From: QFOX01 sp033763655
GTDB lineage: Bacteria > Pseudomonadota > Alphaproteobacteria > Rickettsiales > UBA3002
NCBI GenBank assembly: GCA_033763655.1
Contig: JANRKD010000006.1
Location: 26,409 to 90,408 of the forward strand
Direction of reading: 5' to 3'
Length of the DNA: 64,000 bases
The translations under genes were made by a program, and so were the position numbers. How positions within the stretch are numbered: position 1 is the stretch's first letter; the number at the start of each line of letters is the position of its first letter. Below, piece by piece: positions 42,908-51,363 of the stretch. A model generated the notes under the pieces. That model was not told the origin of the DNA. It worked only from the letters and a program-made list of their open reading frames with translations, and ran no database searches.

Positions 42908-43782
42908 GACCGGATATGGACGATTACGCCGAACTCGATGAGGGAAAGCCCGTGGGCAGTGCGCGGGCGATGTCGTGGATGGTGCTGGCGGTGGCTGTCG
43001 GCGGTTTTGCGGCGCTGGCCTATTATGCCTACCATTCGGGCAGCCAATCCATCGCCGGGGATGAGGCGTTGCTGATTGAGGCCGATGTCTCGCCGATAAA
43101 AGAAGCTCCTGTGGACGCGGATGGCGAGCAATTCCCCAATCAGGATAAAACGATTTACGACGTGATTTCGCCCGCCGGCGAGGCAAAAACGGCGGAAAAA
43201 CTTCTGCCCGAGCCGGAGCGCCCAGTCAGCGCCGCCAATTTCGAGGATGCTGAAGAATCGTCGGTAACGCCGCCTGTGGCCGCGTCGCCCGCGCCGGTAG
43301 CGGTGGCGGCTGCTGCGACCACAACATTTATTGCCCCGGCGGTTACGCAGGCGGAAAAGGCGATCGAGAACGCACCGGTGACGGCGCCCACCCCCACGCC
43401 CACCCCGGCAGTGCCGCCGGTCGTGGCCGCAGTCAAAAAATCCTTTGCCAGCCCCGAAATGGTCAATGAAAAAACCCTGACCGGCGCGAAGGAAGCGGTG
43501 GAAAAACCCAAAGCTGTTGCCGCGCCTGCGGGCAGAGAAATGGCAGGCGGGGCCTATAAAATCCAGCTTGGGGCGTATCAGTCGGAAGCGGAAGCGCAGG
43601 CAGCGTGGAAGAAAATCAGCGCTGCGCATGCGCAGGTGCTTTCCGGCGCGCCGACCGTTGTTAAGGCCGAAGTAAAAGGCAGTACCTTCTACCGTTTGCG
43701 CGCGGGTAGCTATGCCTCGGCGGATGCGGCGAAGGCGGCCTGCGCCAAGCTCGGTGGGCAGGCATGCTTTCCGGTGAAGTAG
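42904..43782 (+). CDS. SPOR-domain membrane protein
   Basis: Bitopic protein of 292 residues: cytoplasmic N-terminus, a membrane helix (about 22-43), a long Ala/Pro/Thr-rich periplasmic linker and a C-terminal SPOR domain (about 215-292, GAYKIQLGAYQSEAEAQAAWKKI ... FYRLRAGSYASADAAKAACAKL). SPOR domains bind denuded septal glycan, so a division role is likely. Conserved position between argS and nagZ. Confidence 0.92.
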   Translation: MRPDMDDYAELDEGKPVGSARAMSWMVLAVAVGGFAALAYYAYHSGSQSIAGDEALLIEADVSPIKEAPVDADGEQFPNQDKTIYDVISPAGEAKTAEKLLPEPERPVSAANFEDAEESSVTPPVAASPAPVAVAAAATTTFIAPAVTQAEKAIENAPVTAPTPTPTPAVPPVVAAVKKSFASPEMVNEKTLTGAKEAVEKPKAVAAPAGREMAGGAYKIQLGAYQSEAEAQAAWKKISAAHAQVLSGAPTVVKAEVKGSTFYRLRAGSYASADAAKAACAKLGGQACFPVK

Positions 43783-43791
43783 TGCGATCCG

Positions 43792-44811
43792 ATGATTAAA
43801 TCCTTTATCTGCGGTGTGTCGGGTGTGCGCCTGACGAACGAGGAGCGTGAGTTTCTTGCCGTTGAGCAGCCTTATGGCGTGATTCTCTTCGCGCGTAACA
43901 TCGAAAGTCCGACGCAGGTGGCGGCGCTTACCGCTGAAATTCGCACTGTGCTGACGCATCCCTACGCGGAAATTCTGGTCGATCAGGAAGGTGGCCGCGT
44001 GGCGCGCCTCAGGCCGCCGCACTGGCGCGCTTACCCTTCGGCACAGACGCTTTCACGTATGGCGGATGCGTCACGCGCGGTCTATGTCAACGCCCGCCTC
44101 ATCGCGCAGGAGCTACGCGCAGTCGGCATCACCATGGATTGCGCGCCGGTGGCGGATGTGCTGGCGCCCGAATGCCATGCCATCATTGGTGACCGCGCTT
44201 TTGGCGAAACCGCCGAACAGGTGGCGCGCCTTGCCCGTGCACAGTCCGAGGCGCTGCTCGATGGTGGCATTCTCTCCATTCTCAAACATATTCCCGGCCA
44301 TGGCCGCGCGACGATGGACAGCCACGAAACTTTGCCTGTTGTCAGTGCGCCGCTCGCCGCGCTTGAGGCGTGCGATTTCGCGGTGTTCAAAGCGCTCAAC
44401 GACCTGCCACTGGCAATGACGGCGCACATCCTTTACCCCGCGCTGGATGCGGCACAGTGTGCCACTTTTTCACCGATAGTACTGCGTTATATCCGTGAAG
44501 AGATTGGTTTTTCCGGCCTCATCATGAGCGACGACCTTTCGATGAAAGCCCTCGGCGGCAGTTTCGCCGAACGCACCGAGCGTTCGCTTGAAGCGGGCTG
44601 CGATCTGGTGCTGCATGGCAATGGCGCGCTGGTCGGCGAGCCGGTGCGCGACCTCATGGCCGAATTGCGCGCGGTGGCGGCTTCCTCGGTGGCCATGAGC
44701 ACGCAATCGCTCGCCCGTGCCGAAGCGGCGGCCAATCAGCGTCGCACGCCCCACCCTGCCGAGGAGGGCGCGCTCCTTGCCGAGTGGCAACAGGTGCTTG
44801 CTGTCGCGTAA
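43792..44811 (+). CDS. nagZ: Beta-N-acetylhexosaminidase NagZ
   Basis: GH3-family peptidoglycan-recycling enzyme that removes GlcNAc from anhydro-muropeptides. The 339-residue protein has LVDQEGGRVARL, the catalytic His/Asp loop KHIPGHGRATMDSHETLP and the nucleophile Asp in IMSDDLSMKAL. Cytoplasmic (no signal). In other alphaproteobacteria scpA and scpB usually follow; here tatA does. Confidence 0.94.
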   Translation: MIKSFICGVSGVRLTNEEREFLAVEQPYGVILFARNIESPTQVAALTAEIRTVLTHPYAEILVDQEGGRVARLRPPHWRAYPSAQTLSRMADASRAVYVNARLIAQELRAVGITMDCAPVADVLAPECHAIIGDRAFGETAEQVARLARAQSEALLDGGILSILKHIPGHGRATMDSHETLPVVSAPLAALEACDFAVFKALNDLPLAMTAHILYPALDAAQCATFSPIVLRYIREEIGFSGLIMSDDLSMKALGGSFAERTERSLEAGCDLVLHGNGALVGEPVRDLMAELRAVAASSVAMSTQSLARAEAAANQRRTPHPAEEGALLAEWQQVLAVA

Positions 44812-44895
44812 GGGAAGTGCTAGCAAGACTAGCATTCTATTTCATTGGCATTGCTTCGCTACGTGCTGGCAGTGACGGCTTATACGCGAGGATTT

Positions 44896-45072
44896 ATGCT
44901 TAGCTTTTCTCACATGCTGCTGGTGTTGCTGGTGGTGCTTATTTTCTTTGGCGCAGGCAAATTGCCGAAAGTCATGGGCGATATCGGCAAGGGCGTTAAA
45001 AACCTGCGCGACGAATTGAACGGCGACGAAAAGGGCAAGCAGGAAGTCCTGCCGCCTGAAGATAAAAAATAG
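44896..45072 (+). CDS. tatA: Sec-independent protein translocase TatA
   Basis: A 58-residue TatA: N-terminal membrane helix (SFSHMLLVLLVVLIFFGAGKLP), the conserved Phe-Gly hinge (FFGAGKLPKVMGDIGKGVKNLRDEL) and a short acidic/basic tail. The ATG at 44896 has a GAGGA ribosome binding site; an upstream ATG at 44845 adds 17 non-family residues. First gene of tatABC. Confidence 0.94.
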   Translation: MLSFSHMLLVLLVVLIFFGAGKLPKVMGDIGKGVKNLRDELNGDEKGKQEVLPPEDKK

Positions 45073-45142
45073 TGATGCGTGACTGGCCTTTTCCTGATTC
45101 GGGCGTGCGGCCAGGCACCTGACACTCACTCCTGAGCACGTT

Positions 45143-45445
45143 ATGTTGGACATCGGATTTTCTGAACTGCTGCTGATTGCCGTGGCGGCGCTGGTGATTC
45201 TTGGCCCGAAGGATTTGCCCGTGGTGCTACGCCATGTGGTAAAATTCCTGCGCGAGATGCGTAGCCTCTATGCAGGGCTCAAACACCAGATGACGCAGGT
45301 GATGGAAGAGGTCGGCCTGAACGACGCGGCGCGCGGGATTGGCACGATCATCGACCTTGAGGGCAAGCCGCGACAGGCCTACGATGTCACCGCGCTCGAC
45401 GCGCTGGCAGCCAAGCCCACCCATGATGACGCGCACACATCATGA
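45143..45445 (+). CDS. tatB: Sec-independent protein translocase TatB
   Basis: A 100-residue TatB: the start LDIGFSELLLIAVAALVILGPKDLPVVLRHVVKFLREMR contains the conserved Glu in the membrane helix, the GP hinge and an amphipathic helix. With TatC it forms the twin-arginine signal receptor. Its end overlaps tatC by ATGA. Confidence 0.94.
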   Translation: MLDIGFSELLLIAVAALVILGPKDLPVVLRHVVKFLREMRSLYAGLKHQMTQVMEEVGLNDAARGIGTIIDLEGKPRQAYDVTALDALAAKPTHDDAHTS

Positions 45446-46230
45446 GCGCGCCAACACCCCTTCTTTCCCATCTCATCGAGCTGCGCGGACGGGTGATGCG
45501 CGCGGGTTTGGTGTGGATGCTAGCGACTGGCCTGTGCTACCTGTTCGCGGCGGATATTTACCAGTTTTTCCTGCGTCCGCTGGTAGGTGTTCTGGGCGAA
45601 GATAGCGCCCATCGTCTGATTGCCACCTCCCTTCCAGAAACCTTTGTCACTTACCTGAAACTCGCGCTTTACGGCGGGTTTTTCGTCGCCTTTCCCTATA
45701 TTGCGGCGGAGGCCTATCTGTTCCTTGCGCCCGGCCTGTTCAAGCATGAGCGCCGCCTGATCGCGCCCTACCTTATCCTCGCGCCGCTGCTGTTTTTTCT
45801 CGGCGCGGCGATGGCGTATATCTTCGTGATGCCCAAAGCCTTCGCGTTTTTCCTCTCATTCGAGGTGCCGCGCGGCGCAGACGGCGCGCTGCCGCTGGTG
45901 GTTGAGGCGAAGGTGAGTGAATATCTCGGGCTGGTGATGCATCTGGTGCTGGCGTTTGGGCTGGCTTTTCAGTTGCCGATTATCCTGACGCTGCTGGTGC
46001 GTTTCGGGCTGATGCGCACGGATACCCTCGCGCGCGGGCGGCGTTATGCCGTGGTCATTCTGCTCACCATCGCCGCCTTTATCACCCCGCCGGATATTTT
46101 AAGCCAAGTCCTGCTTTTCATTCCGCTGTATGCGCTTTATGAAATTTCCATCCTTATCGGACGGCTCATCGAGAAACGGCGCCGGGGCGAAAAGGTCAGC
46201 GAGGTTGAGCCTGCGGCAGGGTTGCCCTGA
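45442..46230 (+). CDS. tatC: Sec-independent protein translocase TatC
   Basis: Six-helix receptor of twin-arginine signal peptides, 262 residues. It has the N-terminal LLSHLIELRGRVMRAG (HL.ELR motif), ETFVTYLKLALYGG, and AFGLAFQLPIILTLLVRFGL. Membrane segments number six by eye. Operon tatABC followed by serS, as in other alphaproteobacteria. Confidence 0.95.
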   Translation: MSAPTPLLSHLIELRGRVMRAGLVWMLATGLCYLFAADIYQFFLRPLVGVLGEDSAHRLIATSLPETFVTYLKLALYGGFFVAFPYIAAEAYLFLAPGLFKHERRLIAPYLILAPLLFFLGAAMAYIFVMPKAFAFFLSFEVPRGADGALPLVVEAKVSEYLGLVMHLVLAFGLAFQLPIILTLLVRFGLMRTDTLARGRRYAVVILLTIAAFITPPDILSQVLLFIPLYALYEISILIGRLIEKRRRGEKVSEVEPAAGLP

Positions 46231-46234
46231 GTTT

Positions 46235-46302
46235 GTCACCCCGTCTTCATGACGGGGGCTATTGTGAAAGAAGATGGACCCCGTGGTCAATACGGGGTGA
46301 CA
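46235..46302. repeat. Palindromic element between tatC and serS
   Basis: Arms TGTCACCCCGT and ACGGGGTGACA flank a core that includes GAAGATGGACCCCGT. The arms and this core segment are identical to the element inserted in polA at 34770-34850. It begins 4 nt after the tatC stop. Confidence 0.85.
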
Positions 46303-46366
46303 GGCCGGGGGTCGCTGATGCCTGAGAACAGGGCAGGGGATACACAGGTTAAAAGATAGGTAGTTT

Positions 46367-47632
46367 ATGCATGATATAAAATCCATCCGCGAAAATCCCG
46401 AGGCGTTCAAAGCCGCACTGGCGCGCCGTAAGGGCGAGGTCGATGTGGAAGCGCTGCTGGCGCTCGACGTCGAAAAACGCGCACAACTGACGGAGCTGCA
46501 GGCCCTGCAGGCGCGCCGCAACGAGGTGGCGAAGGCCATCGGTGAGGCGATGCGCAGCGATAAGGCGAAAGCCGAGGCACTGAAGGCCGAAGCGGCGGGA
46601 ATCAAGGAAAAGATCGCCGCGTTCGAGGCAGCACAAAACGAGGGCGGTGCGCTGGAGGATGCGCTCGCGCGCATCCCCAACCTGCTGGCCGAAGATGTGC
46701 CCGAAGGGGCGGATGAAAGCGGCAATGTCGAAATCCGCGTGGTGGGCAGCAAACCCGCGATTGCCGCGCCCAAAGACCATGTCGCGCTTGGTGAAGCCCT
46801 CGGGCTGATGGATTTTGAGGCCGCCGCGAAATTATCCGGTGCGCGCTTTGTGGTGACGCGCGGCGCGCTCGCACGGCTGGAGCGGGCGCTGGCCGCCTTC
46901 ATGCTCGACCTGCATACTGGCGAGTTCGGCTATACCGAGCATCAGGTGCCGTATCTGGTGAAAGATAATGCGTTATTCGGCACCGGCCAGTTGCCGAAGT
47001 TTGCGGAGGATTTGTTCCGCACGACCGGTGAGCACTGGCTCATCCCCACCGCCGAAGTGTCGCTCACTAACCTTGTGGCGGGGGATATTCTTGACGAAAG
47101 CAAACTCCCGCTGCGCCTTACGGCCCATACGCCGTGTTTCCGCAGCGAGGCAGGTGCGGCGGGGAAAGATACGCGCGGCATGATTCGCCAGCACCAGTTT
47201 TCCAAGGTCGAGCTGGTGAGCATTACCCGTCCCGAGGATTCCGCCGCCGAGCATGCGCGTATGCTGGGTTGCGCGGAGGAGGTGTTGAAACGCCTCGGCT
47301 TGCATTACCGCGTGCTGCTGCTCTGCGCGGGCGATACCGGCTTTTCTGCACGCAAAACCTACGACATCGAGGTCTGGCTACCGGCGCAGGATACCTACCG
47401 CGAGATTTCAAGCTGCTCCAACTGCGGCGATTTTCAGGCGCGGCGGATGAAAGCGCGGTTTAAGCGCGCCGGCGCGAAGGAAACGGAGTTTGTGCATACG
47501 CTCAACGGCTCGGGTCTTGCAGTCGGGCGCACATTGGTGGCGGTGCTCGAAAACTATCAGCAGGCCGATGGCAGCATCCGCGTGCCCGACGCGCTGGTGC
47601 CCTACATGGGCGGGCTTACGGTGATTCGGTAG
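46367..47632 (+). CDS. serS: Serine--tRNA ligase
   Basis: Class II synthetase of 421 residues: N-terminal coiled-coil tRNA-binding arm (about 1-105, MHDIKSIRENPEAFKAAL), then the catalytic core with motif 2 (TPCFRSEAGAAGKDTRGMIRQHQFSKVELV) and motif 3 (GSGLAVGRTLVAVLENYQ). It ends PYMGGLTVIR, normal for the family, and the TAG stop is formed where the AGCCAGT heptad array begins. Confidence 0.96.
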   Translation: MHDIKSIRENPEAFKAALARRKGEVDVEALLALDVEKRAQLTELQALQARRNEVAKAIGEAMRSDKAKAEALKAEAAGIKEKIAAFEAAQNEGGALEDALARIPNLLAEDVPEGADESGNVEIRVVGSKPAIAAPKDHVALGEALGLMDFEAAAKLSGARFVVTRGALARLERALAAFMLDLHTGEFGYTEHQVPYLVKDNALFGTGQLPKFAEDLFRTTGEHWLIPTAEVSLTNLVAGDILDESKLPLRLTAHTPCFRSEAGAAGKDTRGMIRQHQFSKVELVSITRPEDSAAEHARMLGCAEEVLKRLGLHYRVLLLCAGDTGFSARKTYDIEVWLPAQDTYREISSCSNCGDFQARRMKARFKRAGAKETEFVHTLNGSGLAVGRTLVAVLENYQQADGSIRVPDALVPYMGGLTVIR

Positions 47633-48112
47633 CCAGTAGCCAGTAGCCGGTAGCCAGTAGTCAGTAGCCGGTAGCCAGTAGTCAGTAGCCAGTAGTCAGT
47701 AGCCAGTAGCCAGTAGCCAGTAGCCAGGGAAGGAAGTGAAGAAAGAAAGTGAAGGAAGTGAAGTGAATAGAGGGCGGGGCCAACGAGGGGAGTAATCCCC
47801 CTCCCGCCTGCGGGAGGGGTTAGGGGAGGGAAGCGGCAGGAGTCACCCGCCACCAAATAACCCTTCATCAGTTACCAGTTGGCAGCCATCCCATCCCTTG
47901 TCATGCCGTCTTTATGACGGCATCCATTTTAAGGTGGACCCCGCAATCAATGCGGGGTGACACGTGGGGTTGGGGTGCGGTCGGTTGATTGATGGCTGTA
48001 AGTTGCGGGCTGCCAAGCCCTCACCCCAGCCCTCTCCCAAGGGAGAGGGGGCGACTCCACTTGTCGGCTACCGTTCACTATCCATTATCTGCCATCCGTT
48101 ATTTGTCATTCG
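47631..48112. repeat. Large composite heptad repeat between serS and surE
   Basis: Fourteen tandem 7-bp units of AGCCAGT and variants AGCCGGT/AGTCAGT (47631-47728) start inside the serS stop codon. They are followed by a GAAGTGAA-rich tract (about 47729-47770), a CCCCTCCCG/CGGGAGGGG hairpin (47798-47819), a chimeric palindromic element made of GTCATGCCGT and GGACCCCGC parts (about 47899-47962), an inverted CCCTCTCCC hairpin (about 48021-48043) and six degenerate heptads of pattern NYATYYR (48071-48112). No gene in this ~550-bp gap. Confidence 0.88.
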
Positions 48113-48184
48113 GGTAAGCTCTGGAACTTATGCCTTCCACAGTGTATTCACCCTTTGACAACGCATCACGCACACAGGAACTTT

Positions 48185-48964
48185 ATGACCATTAACTTAA
48201 AAACCGCCCGCATTCTCATCAGCAACGACGACGGGGTCGAGGCCGAGGGCATTGCCATCCTCGAACGCATTGCCCGCAGCATCAGCGACGATGTCTGGGT
48301 GGTGGCGCCCGAGCGCGAACAAAGCGGAGCCGGGCATTCGCTCAGCCTGCATAAGCCGCTGCGTGTGCGGCAAGTGGGGGAGCGGCGCTTCGCGGTCGAT
48401 GGCACGCCAACCGATGCGGTGCTGCTCGGGGTGATGGAGGTGATGAAAGACAAACGCCCCGACCTTATGCTCTCGGGCATTAATCGTGGCAGCAACCTGG
48501 CCGAGGATGTCACTTATTCCGGCACGGTGTCAGCGGCGATGGAAGCGACGTTGCTCGAAATCCCCTCGATTGCGTTTTCCAATCAGGTCACCGGCGTGGT
48601 CGATTGGCGCGTGCCCGAGCATTACACGGCGGAGCTGATTCGCACGCTCGCGCATACAAGCATCGCGCATGACCGGTTGCTTAACGTTAACTTCCCGGCA
48701 GTGCCGCTGGCGGAAGTGAAGGGGGTGCGGGCCTGCGCGCAGGGCCGCCGCCGGCTGGATGATAACCTCGACCGCCGCACCGACCCGCAGGGCCGCCCCT
48801 ATATCTGGATTGGCGGCCAGCGTACCGAGCCTTTCCGCGACCACCCCGAATCCGACTTAAGCAAAATCGCGCAGGGGTTTATCACCGTCACCCCGCTGAG
48901 CCTCGATATGACGGATTATCCACTGCTGGCGGCGTTGAGTGAATCCGTCGCGGGGATGGCATGA
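48185..48964 (+). CDS. surE: 5'/3'-nucleotidase SurE
   Basis: Metal-dependent nucleoside monophosphate phosphatase of stationary-phase survival, 259 residues. The metal site is RILISNDDGVEAEGI, with SGAGHSLSLHKPLRV and LMLSGINRGSNLAEDVTYSGTVSAAMEA also diagnostic. ATG at 48185 follows ACAGGAACTTT. In related genomes pcm follows directly; here an unrelated minus-strand gene intervenes. Confidence 0.95.
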   Translation: MTINLKTARILISNDDGVEAEGIAILERIARSISDDVWVVAPEREQSGAGHSLSLHKPLRVRQVGERRFAVDGTPTDAVLLGVMEVMKDKRPDLMLSGINRGSNLAEDVTYSGTVSAAMEATLLEIPSIAFSNQVTGVVDWRVPEHYTAELIRTLAHTSIAHDRLLNVNFPAVPLAEVKGVRACAQGRRRLDDNLDRRTDPQGRPYIWIGGQRTEPFRDHPESDLSKIAQGFITVTPLSLDMTDYPLLAALSESVAGMA

Positions 48965-48991
48965 GGTAAGTGCGGTGCGGCGTTTCTGGCC

Positions 48992-50128
48992 TCATCTTTT
49001 CGGTGAAGAAAATTTCCCCGAGGGTGTGTGCGGCTGTCTTTCTCCGCGTTGATGTGTTTCGGCTTCTTTTGAGGCATCGGGTGTGGAGGGGGGTGCATCC
49101 CCTCTCTCTTTGCTAATGCGCGCCGTGTACGACCCGGGAGGTTGCGCCGATTCACCAGTGTTCACCCACTCTGCCGGGGGAGCCTTCTTAGGCGACGCGT
49201 TCTCCCTTTTTTCGCGCCAGTATCTTTTAAGGCCGTGCCCCGGCCTGTTTTCCGACGGTGTATTCGCGGGAGGGGATTTTTCGACGGCACGGACATCGGC
49301 TTGCGCCGGGGCGGTAGATGGCCAGAGAATTACGTCGGGTGGTTCGGCAGCATCCTGTTGCCGGGACGCTTGCCATGCGTGCGCCTGTTCAGGGGTCATA
49401 TGCGTTTGCTTGTTAATTTTCAGCGAGGAGAGGTTCTTGGCATGTTCAAAACCCAAGATGCCGGTCAAATCCACGTTCCGGAAATCCGCCTTGTTCAGGT
49501 TGACGCCGCTCACATCAAGTCCAGTAAGGTTAATTTCCTTATGGGGGTTATTGCTGCGGTAGAGATTGAATAAGTTGATTTCCCCGGCGGCAAGCAGGCT
49601 CTTGATCTGGGTATCGGTGAGCAAGGCGCCGACGAGAACCGCGCCCATCCAGCTACGCATGTTTTCAAAATTAACGACCTCTCTAAGGTCGATCTTTTGG
49701 AAATTGACGCAGGATAACGGAGCGTTTCTGGCGTCAAACCCCGAAAGGTCGATGGACGCGTGAGGGTTCTGGGCGCGGTAGCGGTTGAAGGCGTCGATTT
49801 TTCCGGCTTTAAGCAGGGAGATGAGTTGCTCCTTGCGTAAGGTCGCGCCCGTAAGGTCGGCATTTTCGAGATAAGAAGATTCGATGTTTTTAACCCAGCT
49901 CAGGTCGAGATTACGAAGGTTGGCGCGGATAATTCCGTCCGGGGCATCCTCGGTAGGTCTGCCTTTGGTATCGAAATGCAGTCGCGTGGCATCAAGGCCC
50001 GAAAGGTCGATATTCTGATAGTGTTGGCGCAGTTTATTGAAGTCCCCAATTTTCCCGTGACGCAGGAACTCCTTCGCCGCCTCGGAGGGGGAGGATGTCT
50101 CTTGCGTACTGTGTCGTCTTTCTGGCAT
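48992..50128 (-). CDS. Orphan protein with three tandem ~75-residue repeats
   Basis: Unrecognised 378-residue protein, AT-richer than its neighbours. Three repeats begin at about residues 21, 105 and 178. Each has GK/EI..FN.YR..NPH..IDLSG(L/F)D and then a pentapeptide-like part (NLRNLDLSWV, NADLTGATL, VNFQKIDLREV, ADFRNVDLTGI). From about 245 it is polar and Pro-rich, probably disordered. Ribosome binding site GAGGA precedes the ATG. It splits surE from pcm and is on the opposite strand, so it looks inserted. Repeat shape suggests an alpha/beta-solenoid scaffold or effector-like protein; function unknown. Confidence 0.75.
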   Translation of the reverse strand: MPERRHSTQETSSPSEAAKEFLRHGKIGDFNKLRQHYQNIDLSGLDATRLHFDTKGRPTEDAPDGIIRANLRNLDLSWVKNIESSYLENADLTGATLRKEQLISLLKAGKIDAFNRYRAQNPHASIDLSGFDARNAPLSCVNFQKIDLREVVNFENMRSWMGAVLVGALLTDTQIKSLLAAGEINLFNLYRSNNPHKEINLTGLDVSGVNLNKADFRNVDLTGILGFEHAKNLSSLKINKQTHMTPEQAHAWQASRQQDAAEPPDVILWPSTAPAQADVRAVEKSPPANTPSENRPGHGLKRYWREKRENASPKKAPPAEWVNTGESAQPPGSYTARISKERGDAPPSTPDASKEAETHQRGERQPHTPSGKFSSPKR

Positions 50129-50363
50129 TTCGTATTCCTCATCATTCGTGGCTGATGCGCCTTAATATAGATCGCCGCAGAAAAATATAAAGAGTAAGCG
50201 AAGCGATATGTGTAAATATCGCGGCACCCTGCAGGTAAAAGTTTCTATTCGCGCGGTTTCCTATGCGCCATGAAAGCCGCAGGGACGGCAGATATGCGTG
50301 GACGAGGGCGCCTGTGCCGCCTTCGTGCTTGCGCTTTTTGGGGATTCGCGTTGCTATGGGGGC

Positions 50364-51077
50364 ATGAAAAAGCCCCACCGTACGCCGCCCTTGCCGCCGG
50401 GCGCCCCGATTTCGGGCGTCCACCCGCTGCTGGCCAGCACGCAGGATGACTGGCTGGCTTCGCAAAAAATCCGCCTGCTGATGAGCCTGCGCAAGGCTGG
50501 CATCACCGATACGCGCGTGCTCGGGGCGATGGAGCAGGTGCCGCGCGAGCAGTTCGTGGAGGAAGCGTTTCGCGACCGGGCGTATGAGGATAATGCCCTG
50601 CCGATTGCGATGGAGCAGACCATCAGCATGCCCTCGGTGGTGGCGCTGATGACGCAGGCGCTGGATGTAAAGTCCACGCAATGCGTGCTCGAAATCGGCA
50701 CAGGCTCGGGCTATCAGGCGGCGGTGCTGGCCAAATTGGCGCGGCGCGTCCACACCATCGAGCGCCACAAGCCACTGGCCGAGCTGGCGCGCAGCCGCTT
50801 TGCCGCCCTTAAGCTGCGCAATATCGATAGCCATGTGGGCGACGGCAGCAAAGGTTGGCCGCACGCTGCGCCTTATGAGCGCATTCTGGTAACCGCCGCC
50901 GCACCCGAGATTCCGCAGGCGCTACTGGCGCAACTCACTATCGGCGGGGTGATGGTGATACCTGTCGGCCTGCATGTCGCCGAGCAGTACCTCCTGCGGT
51001 TGACGCGCACCGCCGAGGACGAGGTGAGCCGGGAAGTGCTCGCCCCCGTGCGCTTTGTGCCGCTGGTGCGCGGGTAG
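50364..51077 (+). CDS. pcm: Protein-L-isoaspartate O-methyltransferase
   Basis: SAM-dependent repair methyltransferase for damaged Asp/Asn residues, 237 residues from the ATG at 50364. Motifs: VPREQFVEEAFRDRAYEDNALPI, ETISMPS-like QTISMPSVVALM, SAM-binding VLEIGTGSGYQAAVLA and GDGSKGWP. The usual neighbour of surE and the following LytM-domain lipoprotein. Confidence 0.94.
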   Translation: MKKPHRTPPLPPGAPISGVHPLLASTQDDWLASQKIRLLMSLRKAGITDTRVLGAMEQVPREQFVEEAFRDRAYEDNALPIAMEQTISMPSVVALMTQALDVKSTQCVLEIGTGSGYQAAVLAKLARRVHTIERHKPLAELARSRFAALKLRNIDSHVGDGSKGWPHAAPYERILVTAAAPEIPQALLAQLTIGGVMVIPVGLHVAEQYLLRLTRTAEDEVSREVLAPVRFVPLVRG

Positions 51078-51363
51078 GCGCCCCCCCCATCCTCTTCTTT
51101 GACACCCCCTTCATCGACTAAACAGGCGTTTAGTTAATCGTGCATAAATGCCACAGTTGGCGGTAAGTTTTTGAGGAATCGCGCGGCGAGCGTTTAATTG
51201 CCGTTGCGTTCAGTTATTCTGTGTGTTATCCATCATGAACCGCAGAAAAATTACGTGAAGTAATTGCGGTAATGGTCTATAAAAAGGGCATTTTTTAACA
51301 AGCCCCGAGTCGTTTTGGCAAGTATGTGCTTATACTCACTCCCAATCACGCTGAGGGGTTGCC
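51078..51363. other. AT-rich leader upstream of nlpD-like gene
   Basis: No gene. A poly-C run follows the pcm stop, then an AT-rich stretch containing TTTAATTG, AGGGCATTTTTTAAC and TTATACT (about 51330) that could serve as the -10 region of a promoter; no clean -35 at 17 bp. CTGAGGGG just before the ATG is the ribosome binding site. Confidence 0.4.

Noticed and set aside
42742..44022. Minus-strand open frame opposite the SPOR gene
   Set aside because: Arg/Gly/His-rich reverse translation of an Ala/Pro-rich linker; no ribosome site.
47631..47728. Possible CRISPR array
   Set aside because: Unit is 7 bp with no spacers; no cas genes in the window.
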